Of a stretch of DNA of 64,000 bases, positions 16,321 to 24,210 are shown in pieces. This stretch comes from Glutamicibacter soli (GTDB lineage Bacteria > Actinomycetota > Actinomycetes > Actinomycetales > Micrococcaceae). The notes below the pieces were generated by a model that did not search any database, had not been told where the DNA came from, and saw only the letters and a list, made by a program, of their open reading frames with translations. The stretch spans positions 248,001 to 312,000 of the forward strand of contig NZ_POAF01000004.1 of assembly GCF_003309065.1 (NCBI RefSeq), given 5' to 3'. Position 1 is the first letter of the stretch, and each line of letters opens with the position of its first letter. The translations under genes and the position numbers were made by a program.

Positions 16321-16369
16321 TTCATCGATATATGTTTCCGGTTCGAGTATGATGACTTATATCGAAGAA
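16321..16369. promoter_or_regulatory. Probable ArsR operator
   Basis: Inverted repeat TTCATCGATATA (16321) and TATATCGAAGAA (16358) in the 98-base AT-rich divergent region between acr3 and arsR. One mismatch between arms. The As(III)-sensing ArsR next door is the obvious ligand. Confidence 0.65.
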
Positions 16370-16393
16370 TGTCAATTTAGGTAGGTGCTCCAG

Positions 16394-16744
16394 ATGACGG
16401 CAACCCCGGTGGCGGACGACGCCGCGAGCGCAGCCTGCTGTGCCACCTGTGCCGCGCCGGCGCTGGCCGAAGCCGCGGCGCGCGAGGCCGCGCGGCTGCT
16501 GAAGGCGATTGCCGACCCGAACCGCCTGCGGCTGCTGTCCATCGTCAAGCACGGGCCCGCGGACGGCACCTGCGTCTGCGATCTGACCGAACCGCTGCAG
16601 CTGGGCCAGCCCACGGTCTCGCACCACCTGAAGATCCTGGTGGATTCCGGGCTGCTCGCCCGCGAGAAGCGCGGGACCTGGGCCTATTACACCCTGGTTC
16701 CGGGGTCGTTGGACAAGGCCGCCGCGCTGATCACGGAGCTTTGA
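16394..16744 (+). CDS. arsR: Arsenic-responsive repressor ArsR
   Basis: 116 residues from the ATG at 16394; a GTG at 16385 is an alternative. Winged-helix ArsR/SmtB family: A-D-P-N-R-L-R-L-L (about 44-52), T-C-V-C-D-L with the classic As(III)-binding Cys pair at the DNA-recognition region, then Q-P-T-V-S-H-H-L-K-I-L recognition helix. An extra N-terminal C-C-x-x-C may add ligands. Divergent from the acr3 operon and overlapping or abutting the acetyltransferase gene, with which it should be co-transcribed. Confidence 0.93.
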   Translation: MTATPVADDAASAACCATCAAPALAEAAAREAARLLKAIADPNRLRLLSIVKHGPADGTCVCDLTEPLQLGQPTVSHHLKILVDSGLLAREKRGTWAYYTLVPGSLDKAAALITEL

Positions 16745-16746
16745 GC

Positions 16747-17280
16747 GTGAAGCCGCCCGCCGGCGTCCAGCTGCGCCCGATGGCCGCTGGGCAGTGGCCG
16801 GGCGTGGAACGCATCTACCGCCAGGGCGTCGCCGGAGGACTGGCCACCTTCGAGAGCGCCGTCCCTTCCTGGGAGGACTTCTCGGCGCGAAAAATTGCAC
16901 AGCTGGGCCTGGTCGCGGTCGACCGGGACGGTGCCGTGATCGGGTGGATTGCCGCGTCGCCGGTGTCCGCACGCTGGGCCTATCGCGGCGTGATCGAGCA
17001 TTCGGTATACGTCGACGCCGCGCAGGCAGGCCGGGGCGTGGGCACCGCCCTGCTCGGAGCGCTGGGCGCACGGGCGCGGGCGCGGGGTTATTGGACGATC
17101 CAGTGCGCCATCTTCGCGGAGAACCACGCGAGCAGGACGCTGCACCGCAAGGCGGGATTCCGCGAAGTGGGCTACCGGGAGCGCATTGCCCAAGCGTCGG
17201 CAGGCCCCTTGGCGGGCCAGTGGATCGACACGGTCCTGTACGAGCTGCGCCTGGAGTCGGGCGCAGCAGCGGAAACCTAG
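16747..17280 (+). CDS. arsN: GNAT acetyltransferase, ArsN / phosphinothricin-type
   Basis: 177 residues from the GTG at 16747, which has GGAG eight bases upstream; a TTG at 16741 overlapping the arsR stop is too close to that site. Features are the N-terminal beta strand L-R-P-M, I-G-W-I-A-A-S-P, H-S-V-Y-V, the acetyl-CoA loop Q-A-G-R-G-V-G-T-A-L-L and N-H-A-S-R-T-L-H-R-K-A-G-F, all typical of phosphinothricin N-acetyltransferases. In ars operons such proteins are often ArsN, which acetylates the organoarsenical antibiotic arsinothricin. Location after arsR supports this; detoxification of phosphinothricin is the alternative. Convergent with kstR2, overlapping by four bases. Confidence 0.78.
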   Translation: MKPPAGVQLRPMAAGQWPGVERIYRQGVAGGLATFESAVPSWEDFSARKIAQLGLVAVDRDGAVIGWIAASPVSARWAYRGVIEHSVYVDAAQAGRGVGTALLGALGARARARGYWTIQCAIFAENHASRTLHRKAGFREVGYRERIAQASAGPLAGQWIDTVLYELRLESGAAAET

Positions 17281-17864
17281 GCCACGATTCCGTCGAGGAA
17301 CAGCGCGCTGCAGTCCTTGGTCAGCTGGTCCAGCGTGTACTTCTTGGACGGGGAGAACCAGCGGGCGGTCAGCCACAGGGCGTCGCGGACCAGGCGGTGC
17401 ACCACGTGGGCATCCAGGTCCTTCTTGAACACGCCGGAGGCGATGCCCTGCTCGATGACTTCCACCCAGAGCTTGGCGATGTCGCTGCTGATGGCGCGCG
17501 CACCGGTGGACTTGGGCAGCTTCTGGATGTACGCAACCTCGTTCTGGTAGATCTGCGTGGCGTACGGGAAGTCGCGGATGATTTCCAGGGTGATGCGGAT
17601 CAGCTGGTTCAGCGCTTCGCGCGGTTCGGTGCCCGAATCGGTGACGCTGCGGTAGCGGCCCTGCAGCTCCTCGAGGAACTCGGTCAGGATCTCCTCGACC
17701 ATTTCGTCCTTGGAAGCGAAGTGGTGGTAGAGGCTGCCCGAAAGCATGCCCACCGAGGCGGAGATTTCGCGCACCGAGGTGCCGCCGATGCCCTGCTCGG
17801 CGAAGAGCCGGGCAGCGTTGTCGAGGATGACAGTCCGTCGGGCCGGGGCGGTCTTTTCAGCCAT
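17277..17864 (-). CDS. kstR2: TetR-family repressor KstR2
   Basis: 195 residues from the ATG at 17864; an in-frame extension to 17954 is Pro-rich and unlikely. N-terminal TetR helix-turn-helix: I-L-D-N-A-A-R-L-F, T-S-V-R-E-I-S, G-S-L-Y-H-H-F-A-S-K-D-E-M-V. The ligand domain matches mycobacterial KstR2: I-Y-Q-N-E, W-V-E-V-I-E-Q-G-I, D-A-L-W-L-T-A-R-W-F. KstR2 senses HIP-CoA and represses ring C/D genes. A KstR2-like box lies at 17958, about 95 bases upstream, implying autoregulation. It faces the epoxide-hydrolase-like gene. Sites resembling its box precede most ring C/D operons of this window. Confidence 0.88.
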   Translation of the reverse strand: MAEKTAPARRTVILDNAARLFAEQGIGGTSVREISASVGMLSGSLYHHFASKDEMVEEILTEFLEELQGRYRSVTDSGTEPREALNQLIRITLEIIRDFPYATQIYQNEVAYIQKLPKSTGARAISSDIAKLWVEVIEQGIASGVFKKDLDAHVVHRLVRDALWLTARWFSPSKKYTLDQLTKDCSALFLDGIVA

Positions 17865-17957
17865 ATGTCGCTCTTTCGCAGAAGGTGCAGGTGCAGGAGG
17901 TTCCGGGTATTCGCCGCGCGCCGGGCGCTGCGGAGTCGAATTCCATCCTAACAACTA

Positions 17958-17971
17958 ACCAAGCGCTCGTT
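17958..17971. promoter_or_regulatory. KstR2-like box upstream of kstR2
   Basis: ACCAAGCGCTCGTT matches the mycobacterial consensus AnCAAGnnCTTGnT with one mismatch. Position suggests autoregulation. Confidence 0.65.
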
Positions 17972-17987
17972 ATTGGCGCGGGGCGCG

Positions 17988-18002
17988 TCCCGGCCACCGG
18001 GA
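17988..18002. promoter_or_regulatory. TCCCG-N5-CGGGA inverted repeat, kstR2 / hydrolase region
   Basis: TCCCG-GCCAC-CGGGA, 90 bases upstream of the hydrolase ATG at 18092 and 17 bases from the KstR2-like box. The two regulatory systems meet here. Confidence 0.68.
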
Positions 18003-18091
18003 TGCGCCGCTCGGCCCGCCATGGCGCCGGGATGTAATGGTGGGCGGCGTGAACCGACCGCCGCCGATTTCTTTTCCCGAAGGAGCAGCCC

Positions 18092-19072
18092 ATGAGGAAC
18101 TGGACCCACCATTACGCCCGGATCAACGGCATCCAGATGCACTACGTGGAAGAAGGCCAGGGCCCGCTGGTTCTCCTGCTGCATGGTTTCCCACACACCT
18201 GGTTCAGCTGGCGGCACCAGATCACCGCGCTCGCCGAGGCCGGCTACCGCGTGGTGGCTCCGGATCTGCGCGGCATGGGCCAGACCGAGGCGCCCGAAGA
18301 GCTTGCGGCGTACCGGGCCGATGTCATCACCGCGGACCTGGTGGGCCTGCTGGACCACCTGGGGGAGGAACAAGCGGTGGTCTCCGGCATCGACTACGGC
18401 ATGTTCGCCGCCTACGACCTGGCCGCCGAACACCCCGAACGGGTGCGCGCGCTGATCGGCCTGCAATACGCCGGCCTGCCGCACTACGACGCGCTGCCTT
18501 CGCTCACCGAAATCGAGCGCGGCAAGGAAGCCTTCAACCACATGGCCTACTACCACGTGGACCCGCAGGGCGCCCGAGCCGACTACGACGCGAACCCGCG
18601 CGAGATCATCGCCAAGATCTTCCACGTGCTGTCCACCGACGGCGACTTCGGCGCGGTGTACGCCAACCCGCCGGGAACCCCCTACCGCCAGGCGCTGCCG
18701 CAGCCGCCGGCCCTGCCCTGGTCCTGGCTGGATGAATGGGAGCTGGAAACTTATGTCAGCGACTTCTCCCGCAGCGGTTTCGGCGGCGGCATCAATTGGT
18801 ACCGGGTGGCGGATTTGAACTGGGAATACCGCAATGCCCGCGCCGCCGGACGCACCAATGTCCCGTACTACTTCCTGGGCTCGGAGACCGACCTGCAGCT
18901 GGCCGAACAGTACGGCGACGGCATCCAGGCGCAGCTCGACGCACAGCACGAGGACGTGCGCTCGGTGCAGACCGTGCCCGGGGGCGGCTACCTGATCGCC
19001 ATGGAGCGCGCAGCGCAGGTCACCGACAAGTTCCTTGAATTCCTGCACGACATGGACCGGGTGAACGCCTGA
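18092..19072 (+). CDS. Epoxide-hydrolase-like alpha/beta hydrolase with missing catalytic His
   Basis: 326 residues; AAGGAG at 18079-18084 precedes the ATG. Alpha/beta hydrolase of the epoxide hydrolase group: H-G-F-P-H-T-W (31-37), D-L-R-G-M-G (58-63), nucleophile region G-I-D-Y-G (Asp101, usually G-H-D-W-G), F-G-G-G-I-N-W-Y-R (230-238). The catalytic base motif, normally G-G-H or G-C-G-H, reads P-G-G-G-Tyr300, so the usual His is replaced by Tyr. It may therefore not follow the standard epoxide mechanism. Co-directional with the PrpF-like gene, 70 bases on. Substrate unknown; a steroid or sterol-derived acid is inference. Confidence 0.75.
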   Translation: MRNWTHHYARINGIQMHYVEEGQGPLVLLLHGFPHTWFSWRHQITALAEAGYRVVAPDLRGMGQTEAPEELAAYRADVITADLVGLLDHLGEEQAVVSGIDYGMFAAYDLAAEHPERVRALIGLQYAGLPHYDALPSLTEIERGKEAFNHMAYYHVDPQGARADYDANPREIIAKIFHVLSTDGDFGAVYANPPGTPYRQALPQPPALPWSWLDEWELETYVSDFSRSGFGGGINWYRVADLNWEYRNARAAGRTNVPYYFLGSETDLQLAEQYGDGIQAQLDAQHEDVRSVQTVPGGGYLIAMERAAQVTDKFLEFLHDMDRVNA

Positions 19073-19142
19073 GGCTGAAGCGCACCTAGAATTGCCGCAG
19101 GGGCCGCATTGCGGTCTGCGAGGACGGCAATGAGGAGTTTGC

Positions 19143-20258
19143 GTGCAGTGGATTGAGGCGGCATTCGTCCGCGGCGGAACCAGCAAGGGCCTGTTTTTCG
19201 CTCAGGACTGGCTTCCGGAGGATGAATCCGACCGGAACCGGGTCTTCGCCGAGGCGCTGGGCTCCCCGGACCGCTTCGGCCGCCAGCTGGATGGCCTGGG
19301 CGGCGGGATCTCCTCGCTGTCCAAGGTCATGGTGGCTTCCCGCTCGCAGCGCGAAGGCGTGGACCTGGACTACACCTTCGGGCAGGTCGCGGTGGATACC
19401 GGTGAAACGGACTACGCCGGGAACTGCGGCAACTTGTCCTCCGGCGTGGTTCCCTTCGCCCTGGAAGCAGGGCTGGTCCAGGCCCCGGACGGCCGGCAGG
19501 AATTCACGCTGTACAACACGAACACCGCGAAAATCGTCCGGGTGGTCCTGACCGTCATTGAAGGACGCGCCGCGGTAGGCGGGAAGCTGTCGCTGCCCGG
19601 GGTGCACGGCACCGCCGCGCCCATTGAACTGAGCTACCCCGACCCGGCGGGAAGCCGCAGCGCGGGGCTGCTGCCCACCGGCAACCCGGTGGATACGCTG
19701 CGCGTCGAGGGGCACGACTACCCTGTCACCCTGGTCGACGCCGCGCTGCCCACGGTGGTCATCGAGGCGTCCCGGCTGGGGTTGGAAGGCACCGAAAGCC
19801 CGGAGCAGATCGACGCGAACAAACCGGTGATGGAACTGCTGGAGAAGATCCGCCGGGCCGGCTCCGCGGCCATGGGGCTGTGCGCGACGTCTGAAGATGC
19901 CGCGTTGGTGATGCCGAAGATCGTGCTCGCCGCGGCTCCCGCTCCCGCGATGCTGCTGGACGGGACGCTGAGCGATGCCGCGGAGTCGGATCTGGTGATC
20001 CGGGTGATTTCCATGGGGCAGACGCACAAGGCGGTTCCGGGCACCGGGGCCATGTGCTTGGCGGCCGCGGCGCAGGTTCCCGGCAGCATCCCTGCCGCGC
20101 TGGCCAGCGGCCGGCAGGGCGAGGTCATCCGCCTGGGCACGCCGTCGGGCTCGGTGTCCGCCGCCGCGCACTTCGACAACGCGGGAAAGCTGGCGCACAC
20201 CTCGCTGCTGCGCACCGCGAGGGTCTTGATGAAGGGCTTCGTGCAGCTGCCGCGGTAG
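19143..20258 (+). CDS. PrpF/4-oxalomesaconate tautomerase family isomerase
   Basis: 371 residues from the GTG at 19143, with GAGGAG five bases upstream. PrpF family (diaminopimelate-epimerase fold): R-G-G-T-S-K-G (10-16), G-G-G-I-S-S-L-S-K-V (about 53-62), G-N-C-G-N-L-S-S (96-103) and the C-terminal G-T-P-S-G. Members isomerise double bonds or tautomers of tricarboxylates such as aconitate or 4-oxalomesaconate. No propionate methylcitrate genes are nearby, so a role with the preceding hydrolase on a pathway acid is possible but unproven. Ends convergently with the flavin oxidoreductase gene. Confidence 0.82.
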   Translation: MQWIEAAFVRGGTSKGLFFAQDWLPEDESDRNRVFAEALGSPDRFGRQLDGLGGGISSLSKVMVASRSQREGVDLDYTFGQVAVDTGETDYAGNCGNLSSGVVPFALEAGLVQAPDGRQEFTLYNTNTAKIVRVVLTVIEGRAAVGGKLSLPGVHGTAAPIELSYPDPAGSRSAGLLPTGNPVDTLRVEGHDYPVTLVDAALPTVVIEASRLGLEGTESPEQIDANKPVMELLEKIRRAGSAAMGLCATSEDAALVMPKIVLAAAPAPAMLLDGTLSDAAESDLVIRVISMGQTHKAVPGTGAMCLAAAAQVPGSIPAALASGRQGEVIRLGTPSGSVSAAAHFDNAGKLAHTSLLRTARVLMKGFVQLPR

Positions 20259-20298
20259 GAATCCCGCGGCAGCCGCACGATGCTTTCAGAGCGGGCGG

Positions 20299-21558
20299 TT
20301 AGCCGACGCTGCTCAGCGGCAGCAACCGCTCGCGGTCCGCCGCGTACGGCGAGTCGGCTTCCGGCAGCGCGCCGTGGTGGCTGTTCGGCTCCATGACGCA
20401 GTGCGTACGCCCGTAGACCGTATACATGCACTTGTTGCAGTGGATGCAGCGGCTGGTGACCGTGGAATCCTCGCGGATGCGGTTGACCAGGTCGGGCTCG
20501 CGCAGCAACCCGCGGCCCATGGCCACGAAGTCGAAGCCCTCGCGCATGCCGGTGTCGATGTGTTCGCGGTTGTTGATGCCGCCGAGCAGGATCAGCTTGG
20601 TGTGCTTCATGGCCGGCACGAACTGGCGCGCCGCGTCCAGCATGTACAGGTCCTTGTACGGGAAGCTGCCCAGGGCGAACTTGCCGAACAGCCGCACGCC
20701 GGTTTTCATCGGTTCCTTCACCACCGCCGCGAAGTCAGAGACCGGCACGTCGCCGCGGAACAGGTACATCTGACGGATGATCGAGGACCCCTGGGTCAGC
20801 TCGATCGCGTCAAGGTTGCGGTCCTCGTCCAGCAGCTGCGCGGTGCGGATCGAGTCGTTCAGCCAGATGCTGCCCGGCAGCCCGTCGTCCATGCTGATCT
20901 TGGCGATGACCGCGATCTTGCCCCCGACCTCCGCACGCACGCGCTGGGCGATCTCGCGCACGAAGCGCGAACGGTTCTCGATGCTGCCGCCGTATTCGTC
21001 CTTGCGGCGGTTCAGCAGCGGGGAGAGGAAGGAGCTGGGCAGGTAGTTGTGCCCGAAGTGCAGCTCCACGGCGTCGAAGCCGGCTTCCACCGCGATCCGG
21101 GCGGCCGCCCCGAATTGCTCGATGACCATGGTGATTTCCTCGCGCAGGATGGCGCGGCAGTATTCCATGGAGGAGGGGTTCACGAACTTGCTCGGCCCCA
21201 TGGAGGTCACGCCGGTGATCTTCTTGGAGGCGACCATGCCCGCGTGGCCCAGCTGCGCGGAGATCGCCCCGCCCTCGGCGTGGATCGCGTCGGTGAGCCG
21301 CTTGAGCCCTGGCAGCGACTTCTCGCTCATCAGGATCTGGCCCGGCGCCGAGGCGCCCTCGGGGGAGACGCAGCAGTAGGCCACCGTGGTCATGCCCGCG
21401 CCGCCGCGGATGAAGTCCAGGTGGAAGTCGATCAGGTCGTCGGTGACCAGGCCCTTGGGGGAGCGCCCCTCGGAGGTGGCGGCCTTGATGATGCGGTTGC
21501 GCAGCGTCACCGGGCCCAGGGTGACCGGGGCGAACGGATCGGGAATTGTCGTGGTCAT
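20299..21558 (-). CDS. OYE-type NADH:flavin oxidoreductase with Fe-S motif, short form
   Basis: 419 residues. The ATG at 21558 has AGGA about eight bases upstream; the ATG at 21564 is too near it. FMN TIM barrel of the 2,4-dienoyl-CoA reductase/old yellow enzyme group: N-R-I-I-K-A-A-T-S-E-G, Q-L-G-H-A-G, E-L-H-F-G-H-N-Y-L-P-S-S-F-L-S-P-L-L-N-R-R-x-D-E-Y-G-G, M-G-R-G-L-L. A C-terminal C-x2-C-x2-C-x9-C set (C-I-H-C-N-K-C...H-C) could bind a 4Fe-4S cluster. The NAD(P)H/FAD domain of full-length dienoyl-CoA reductases is absent, so an electron donor must be separate. Steroid enone reduction is a plausible role. Confidence 0.82.
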   Translation of the reverse strand: MTTTIPDPFAPVTLGPVTLRNRIIKAATSEGRSPKGLVTDDLIDFHLDFIRGGAGMTTVAYCCVSPEGASAPGQILMSEKSLPGLKRLTDAIHAEGGAISAQLGHAGMVASKKITGVTSMGPSKFVNPSSMEYCRAILREEITMVIEQFGAAARIAVEAGFDAVELHFGHNYLPSSFLSPLLNRRKDEYGGSIENRSRFVREIAQRVRAEVGGKIAVIAKISMDDGLPGSIWLNDSIRTAQLLDEDRNLDAIELTQGSSIIRQMYLFRGDVPVSDFAAVVKEPMKTGVRLFGKFALGSFPYKDLYMLDAARQFVPAMKHTKLILLGGINNREHIDTGMREGFDFVAMGRGLLREPDLVNRIREDSTVTSRCIHCNKCMYTVYGRTHCVMEPNSHHGALPEADSPYAADRERLLPLSSVG

Positions 21559-21616
21559 GCTCATCCTTTTCGCGGCACGAGGCCGGGTGGTGGGATAGGG
21601 GATAACAAACAGAGAC

Positions 21617-21660
21617 AAGGGGCCCCCACCATGGTGCGGACCGTGGTGGGAGCCCCTTTG
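21617..21660 (-). terminator. Terminator of the kshA operon
   Basis: Arms 21617-21634 and 21641-21660 form a G/C-rich stem with one internal mismatch, 22 bases after the stop of the small Cys protein. Confidence 0.75.
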
Positions 21661-21681
21661 CCGGGTGCGCCGCCGAAATTC

Positions 21682-21960
21682 CTAGAGGGCGTCGGCGACA
21701 AGCGCGTCGCCGATGACCGGCTCCACGCGGGACTTGATAGGCAGGCGGCCCTCGCGCACCGCGTCATCGATGCTCTGGCTCAATGACGAGCAGCTCAGTG
21801 CGGTGGTGCCGCACACGCTGTCCCGGGCATCGGCCGTGGCTTCGGCGAAGCGGGGGCACGAGGTCGCCGCATCGCTGACCCACTGCACACTGGTGTGCGG
21901 GATGCTGAACTTCTCCACCAGGACGGCGGTCCCGCACTGCTGGCAATCGATCTGTTTCAT
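21682..21960 (-). CDS. Small Cys protein partnered with KshA
   Basis: 92 residues from the ATG at 21960 (GAGG upstream), 85 bases downstream of kshA on the same strand. C-Q-Q-C (Cys6, Cys9), T-S-V-Q-W (23-27), Cys35, then Cys50 and Cys57 before a helical D-D-A-V-R-E-G-R-L. It is a paralogue of the 7420-7692 product, which follows the KshA-like gene. The C-x2-C pair plus later Cys suggest a zinc or Fe-S site. I do not recognise the family; both copies being tied to KshA homologues suggests a chaperone, electron-transfer or assembly partner. Confidence 0.82.
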   Translation of the reverse strand: MKQIDCQQCGTAVLVEKFSIPHTSVQWVSDAATSCPRFAEATADARDSVCGTTALSCSSLSQSIDDAVREGRLPIKSRVEPVIGDALVADAL

Positions 21961-22045
21961 GAGGTGCTCCTCGCTGGCCCGTTTCCGGGCCGATAGTACT
22001 TTTCCCCTGCATCGATGCGCCGGGTGCGTGGTTAGTCGGTAAAGG

Positions 22046-23233
22046 CTAGGCCTTGGCCTTGGTTGGATCCTGTTCCGGAACCATGCCCTTGGCCACGTTT
22101 TCAGCGACCTCGACCTTCCAGGTCTCCAGTGCCTTGGTGGTGTCCACTTCGAACTCGAAGCGGGCGACCATGTCCTCGGTGATGTCCTCGACATCCACGA
22201 AGAACTGCTCGTACCAGCGGCGCAGCTGGTAGACCGGGCCGTCTTCGGCGGTCAGCAGCGGGTTCTCGATGCGGGTCTTGTGCTTCCAGATCTCCACGTC
22301 CTGCTTGAACTGGGTCTCGACGCCTTCGGTGAACATGTCGGCCATGGCGTTGGCCTGCTCCTGGGTGACGCCGTCGATGGTGTGCACCGAGGTGCCGAAC
22401 ATCAGCACGAACGAGTCCTGCGAGATCGGGTAGTGGCAGTTGACCAGCTTGGTTTCAACGGTGGTGTCGCCGGCAACGGTGTACACGGTGTCCAGCATGA
22501 AGGACGGGCCGTAGTAGGCGGCGTCGGAGATGGTCTCCGAGTCAGGCATGTCCAGCTGCACGCCGGTGTGGATGTCGTCGCGGCCGGTCGAGCGCATGTG
22601 CTGCGCGGCGATGTGGCCCTCGAAGATGTTCTTGAAGTACTGCGGCATCTGGTAGTGCACGTAGAAGAAGTGCGCCATGTCCACCACGTTGTCCACGATC
22701 TCGCGGCAGTTCGAGCCCTCGACCAGGAAGGTGTTCCAGGACCAGTCGCTCCACTCGTCGGTGCCGAAGCCCGGAATCTCCGGGATGGTCACGTCAGCCG
22801 GAGGAGGGTTGCCCTGCGGGTCGTTCCAGACGAACAGCAGGCCGTTGACCTCCATGGTTTCCCAGGCGGCGGTGCGGGCGCGCAGCGGCACGCGCTGTGC
22901 GTACGGCACGTCCTTGCACTTGCCGTCGCCGCCCCAGCGCCAGTCGTGGAACGGGCACGAGATCTCGTCGCCCTTGATTTCACCCTTGGACAGGTCGCCA
23001 CCCATGTGGCGGCAGTAGGCGTCCAGCACGTTGAGCTTGCCCTTGGTGTCGGCCCAGATGACGACCTTGGTGCCGAAGACCTTGATGGTGTGCGGCTTGC
23101 CGTCGCGGAAGTCCTTGGAGCGGCCCAGGCAGTGCCAGCCGCGGGCGAAGCGGGTCGGGTTGCTGCCCGCGTCGATCAGGCGGACTTCGTCGAACTGCTC
23201 GGAATCGGTGATTTCGGTCATGTCAATGGACAT
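22046..23233 (-). CDS. kshA: 3-ketosteroid 9alpha-hydroxylase oxygenase KshA
   Basis: 395 residues from the ATG at 23233, with AAAGGAG seven bases upstream; the in-frame ATG at 23317 lies in the regulatory region. Rieske non-haem iron oxygenase that 9alpha-hydroxylates ADD; the product spontaneously opens ring B. Rieske ligands Cys74, His76 (C-R-H) and Cys93, His96 (C-P-F-H-D-W). Mononuclear iron ligands His188, His193 (D-M-A-H-F-F-Y-V-H) and Asp312 (Q-D-V-E-I-W). R-W-Y-E-Q-F-F-V-D near the end is typical of KshA. Receives electrons from KshB (5714-6763). Co-transcribed with the small Cys protein. Confidence 0.95.
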   Translation of the reverse strand: MSIDMTEITDSEQFDEVRLIDAGSNPTRFARGWHCLGRSKDFRDGKPHTIKVFGTKVVIWADTKGKLNVLDAYCRHMGGDLSKGEIKGDEISCPFHDWRWGGDGKCKDVPYAQRVPLRARTAAWETMEVNGLLFVWNDPQGNPPPADVTIPEIPGFGTDEWSDWSWNTFLVEGSNCREIVDNVVDMAHFFYVHYQMPQYFKNIFEGHIAAQHMRSTGRDDIHTGVQLDMPDSETISDAAYYGPSFMLDTVYTVAGDTTVETKLVNCHYPISQDSFVLMFGTSVHTIDGVTQEQANAMADMFTEGVETQFKQDVEIWKHKTRIENPLLTAEDGPVYQLRRWYEQFFVDVEDITEDMVARFEFEVDTTKALETWKVEVAENVAKGMVPEQDPTKAKA

Positions 23234-23297
23234 GGCTTCTCCTTTGCGTTGGTGTGGTGCCGGCGATCCGTAAGGTGCCGCCGAAGGGTAGCTGCGC

Positions 23298-23321
23298 ACC
23301 GATGGCAGGGCCATCATCGGT
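23298..23321. promoter_or_regulatory. Inverted repeat upstream of kshA
   Basis: Perfect 7-bp arms ACCGATG and CATCGGT separated by 10 bases, 65 bases upstream of the kshA ATG. It does not match either of the other two repeated motifs; possible operator. Confidence 0.4.
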
Positions 23322-23365
23322 GAAGGCCTGTTTGGTGCAGCGAGCTGGGGGTCTTGCAGGGTTGC

Positions 23366-24124
23366 TCAGCGCATGAGCACTTGCCCGCCGTCCACCGGCA
23401 GGGAATGCCCGGTGATGTAGCGGGAGTTTTCCGAGCAGAGGAACACGACCGCCGGGCCGATGTCCTTCTCGGTGTCACCCATGCGCCCCAGCGGAATCGT
23501 CGCGATGTACTCGCGGGCTTCCTCCGGGTTGATGCGCTCCCAATGCTCAAGGGAGGGCGAGGTGGCCAGCGGAAGAATTGCGTTGACCCGGATGCCGTCG
23601 GCTGCCCATTCGCAGGCGGCCGTGCGAGTCAGCACGCGGATCGCTTCCTTGGCGGCCGCGTAGCCGCCGTAGCCGGTCGGGTTCCACCGCACGCCCGCGG
23701 CCGAACCCAGGTTCACGATGGCGCCGTCATTGCCCTGCATATGCGGGTGGCAGGCGCGCATCAAGCGCCAGGTGGCCAGCGGGCCGGATTCCATGCCGCG
23801 CAGGTAGTCCTGCTCCGCCAGGTCCAGCAGCTGTCCGTGCACGGTGGTCTGCGCGTTGTTGACCAGGATGGACAGGGAGCCGAAATGCTCCACCACGTCC
23901 CCGACCAGCTTTTCGATCTGTTCCGGGTCGATGACGTCGCACGTGAACGCATGGGCGTCTCCGCCTTCCGCGCGGATCTGGGCGGCCGTGTCTTCCACCT
24001 TCTGCGCGGTGCGTCCGGCGAGCGCTACCCGCGCTCCTTCGAACGCCAATGCGCGGGCGATGCCGCGGCCTACGCCCTGCCCCGCTCCGGTGATCAAAGC
24101 CACCCGGCCGTCGAGTACACCCAT
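23366..24124 (-). CDS. SDR-family oxidoreductase
   Basis: 252 residues from the ATG at 24124, with TAGGAG six bases upstream. Classical short-chain dehydrogenase: T-G-A-G-Q-G-V-G (14-21), N-N-A-Q (about 90), Ser and Y-G-G-Y-A-A-A-K catalytic residues, D-G-G-Q-V-L-M-R C-terminus. NAD(P)-dependent alcohol/ketone interconversion; a hydroxysteroid dehydrogenase is likely from the context but the substrate is unknown. Divergent from the tandem MFS genes, with a TCCCA-N5-TGGGA site between. Confidence 0.87.
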   Translation of the reverse strand: MGVLDGRVALITGAGQGVGRGIARALAFEGARVALAGRTAQKVEDTAAQIRAEGGDAHAFTCDVIDPEQIEKLVGDVVEHFGSLSILVNNAQTTVHGQLLDLAEQDYLRGMESGPLATWRLMRACHPHMQGNDGAIVNLGSAAGVRWNPTGYGGYAAAKEAIRVLTRTAACEWAADGIRVNAILPLATSPSLEHWERINPEEAREYIATIPLGRMGDTEKDIGPAVVFLCSENSRYITGHSLPVDGGQVLMR

Positions 24125-24195
24125 GCCTGCTCCTATTCGTTGCCAACGCTTCAGCACTCAGTGTGCCAAGCGGATGTGACGAGGATCTCCTCTTA

Positions 24196-24210
24196 TCCCA
24201 CTGTCTGGGA
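24196..24210. promoter_or_regulatory. TCCCA-N5-TGGGA inverted repeat, SDR / MFS promoter region
   Basis: TCCCA-CTGTC-TGGGA has the same geometry as the TCCCG-N5-CGGGA sites, with a compensated change in both arms that keeps the symmetry. 72 bases from the SDR start, 202 from the MFS start. Confidence 0.6.
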
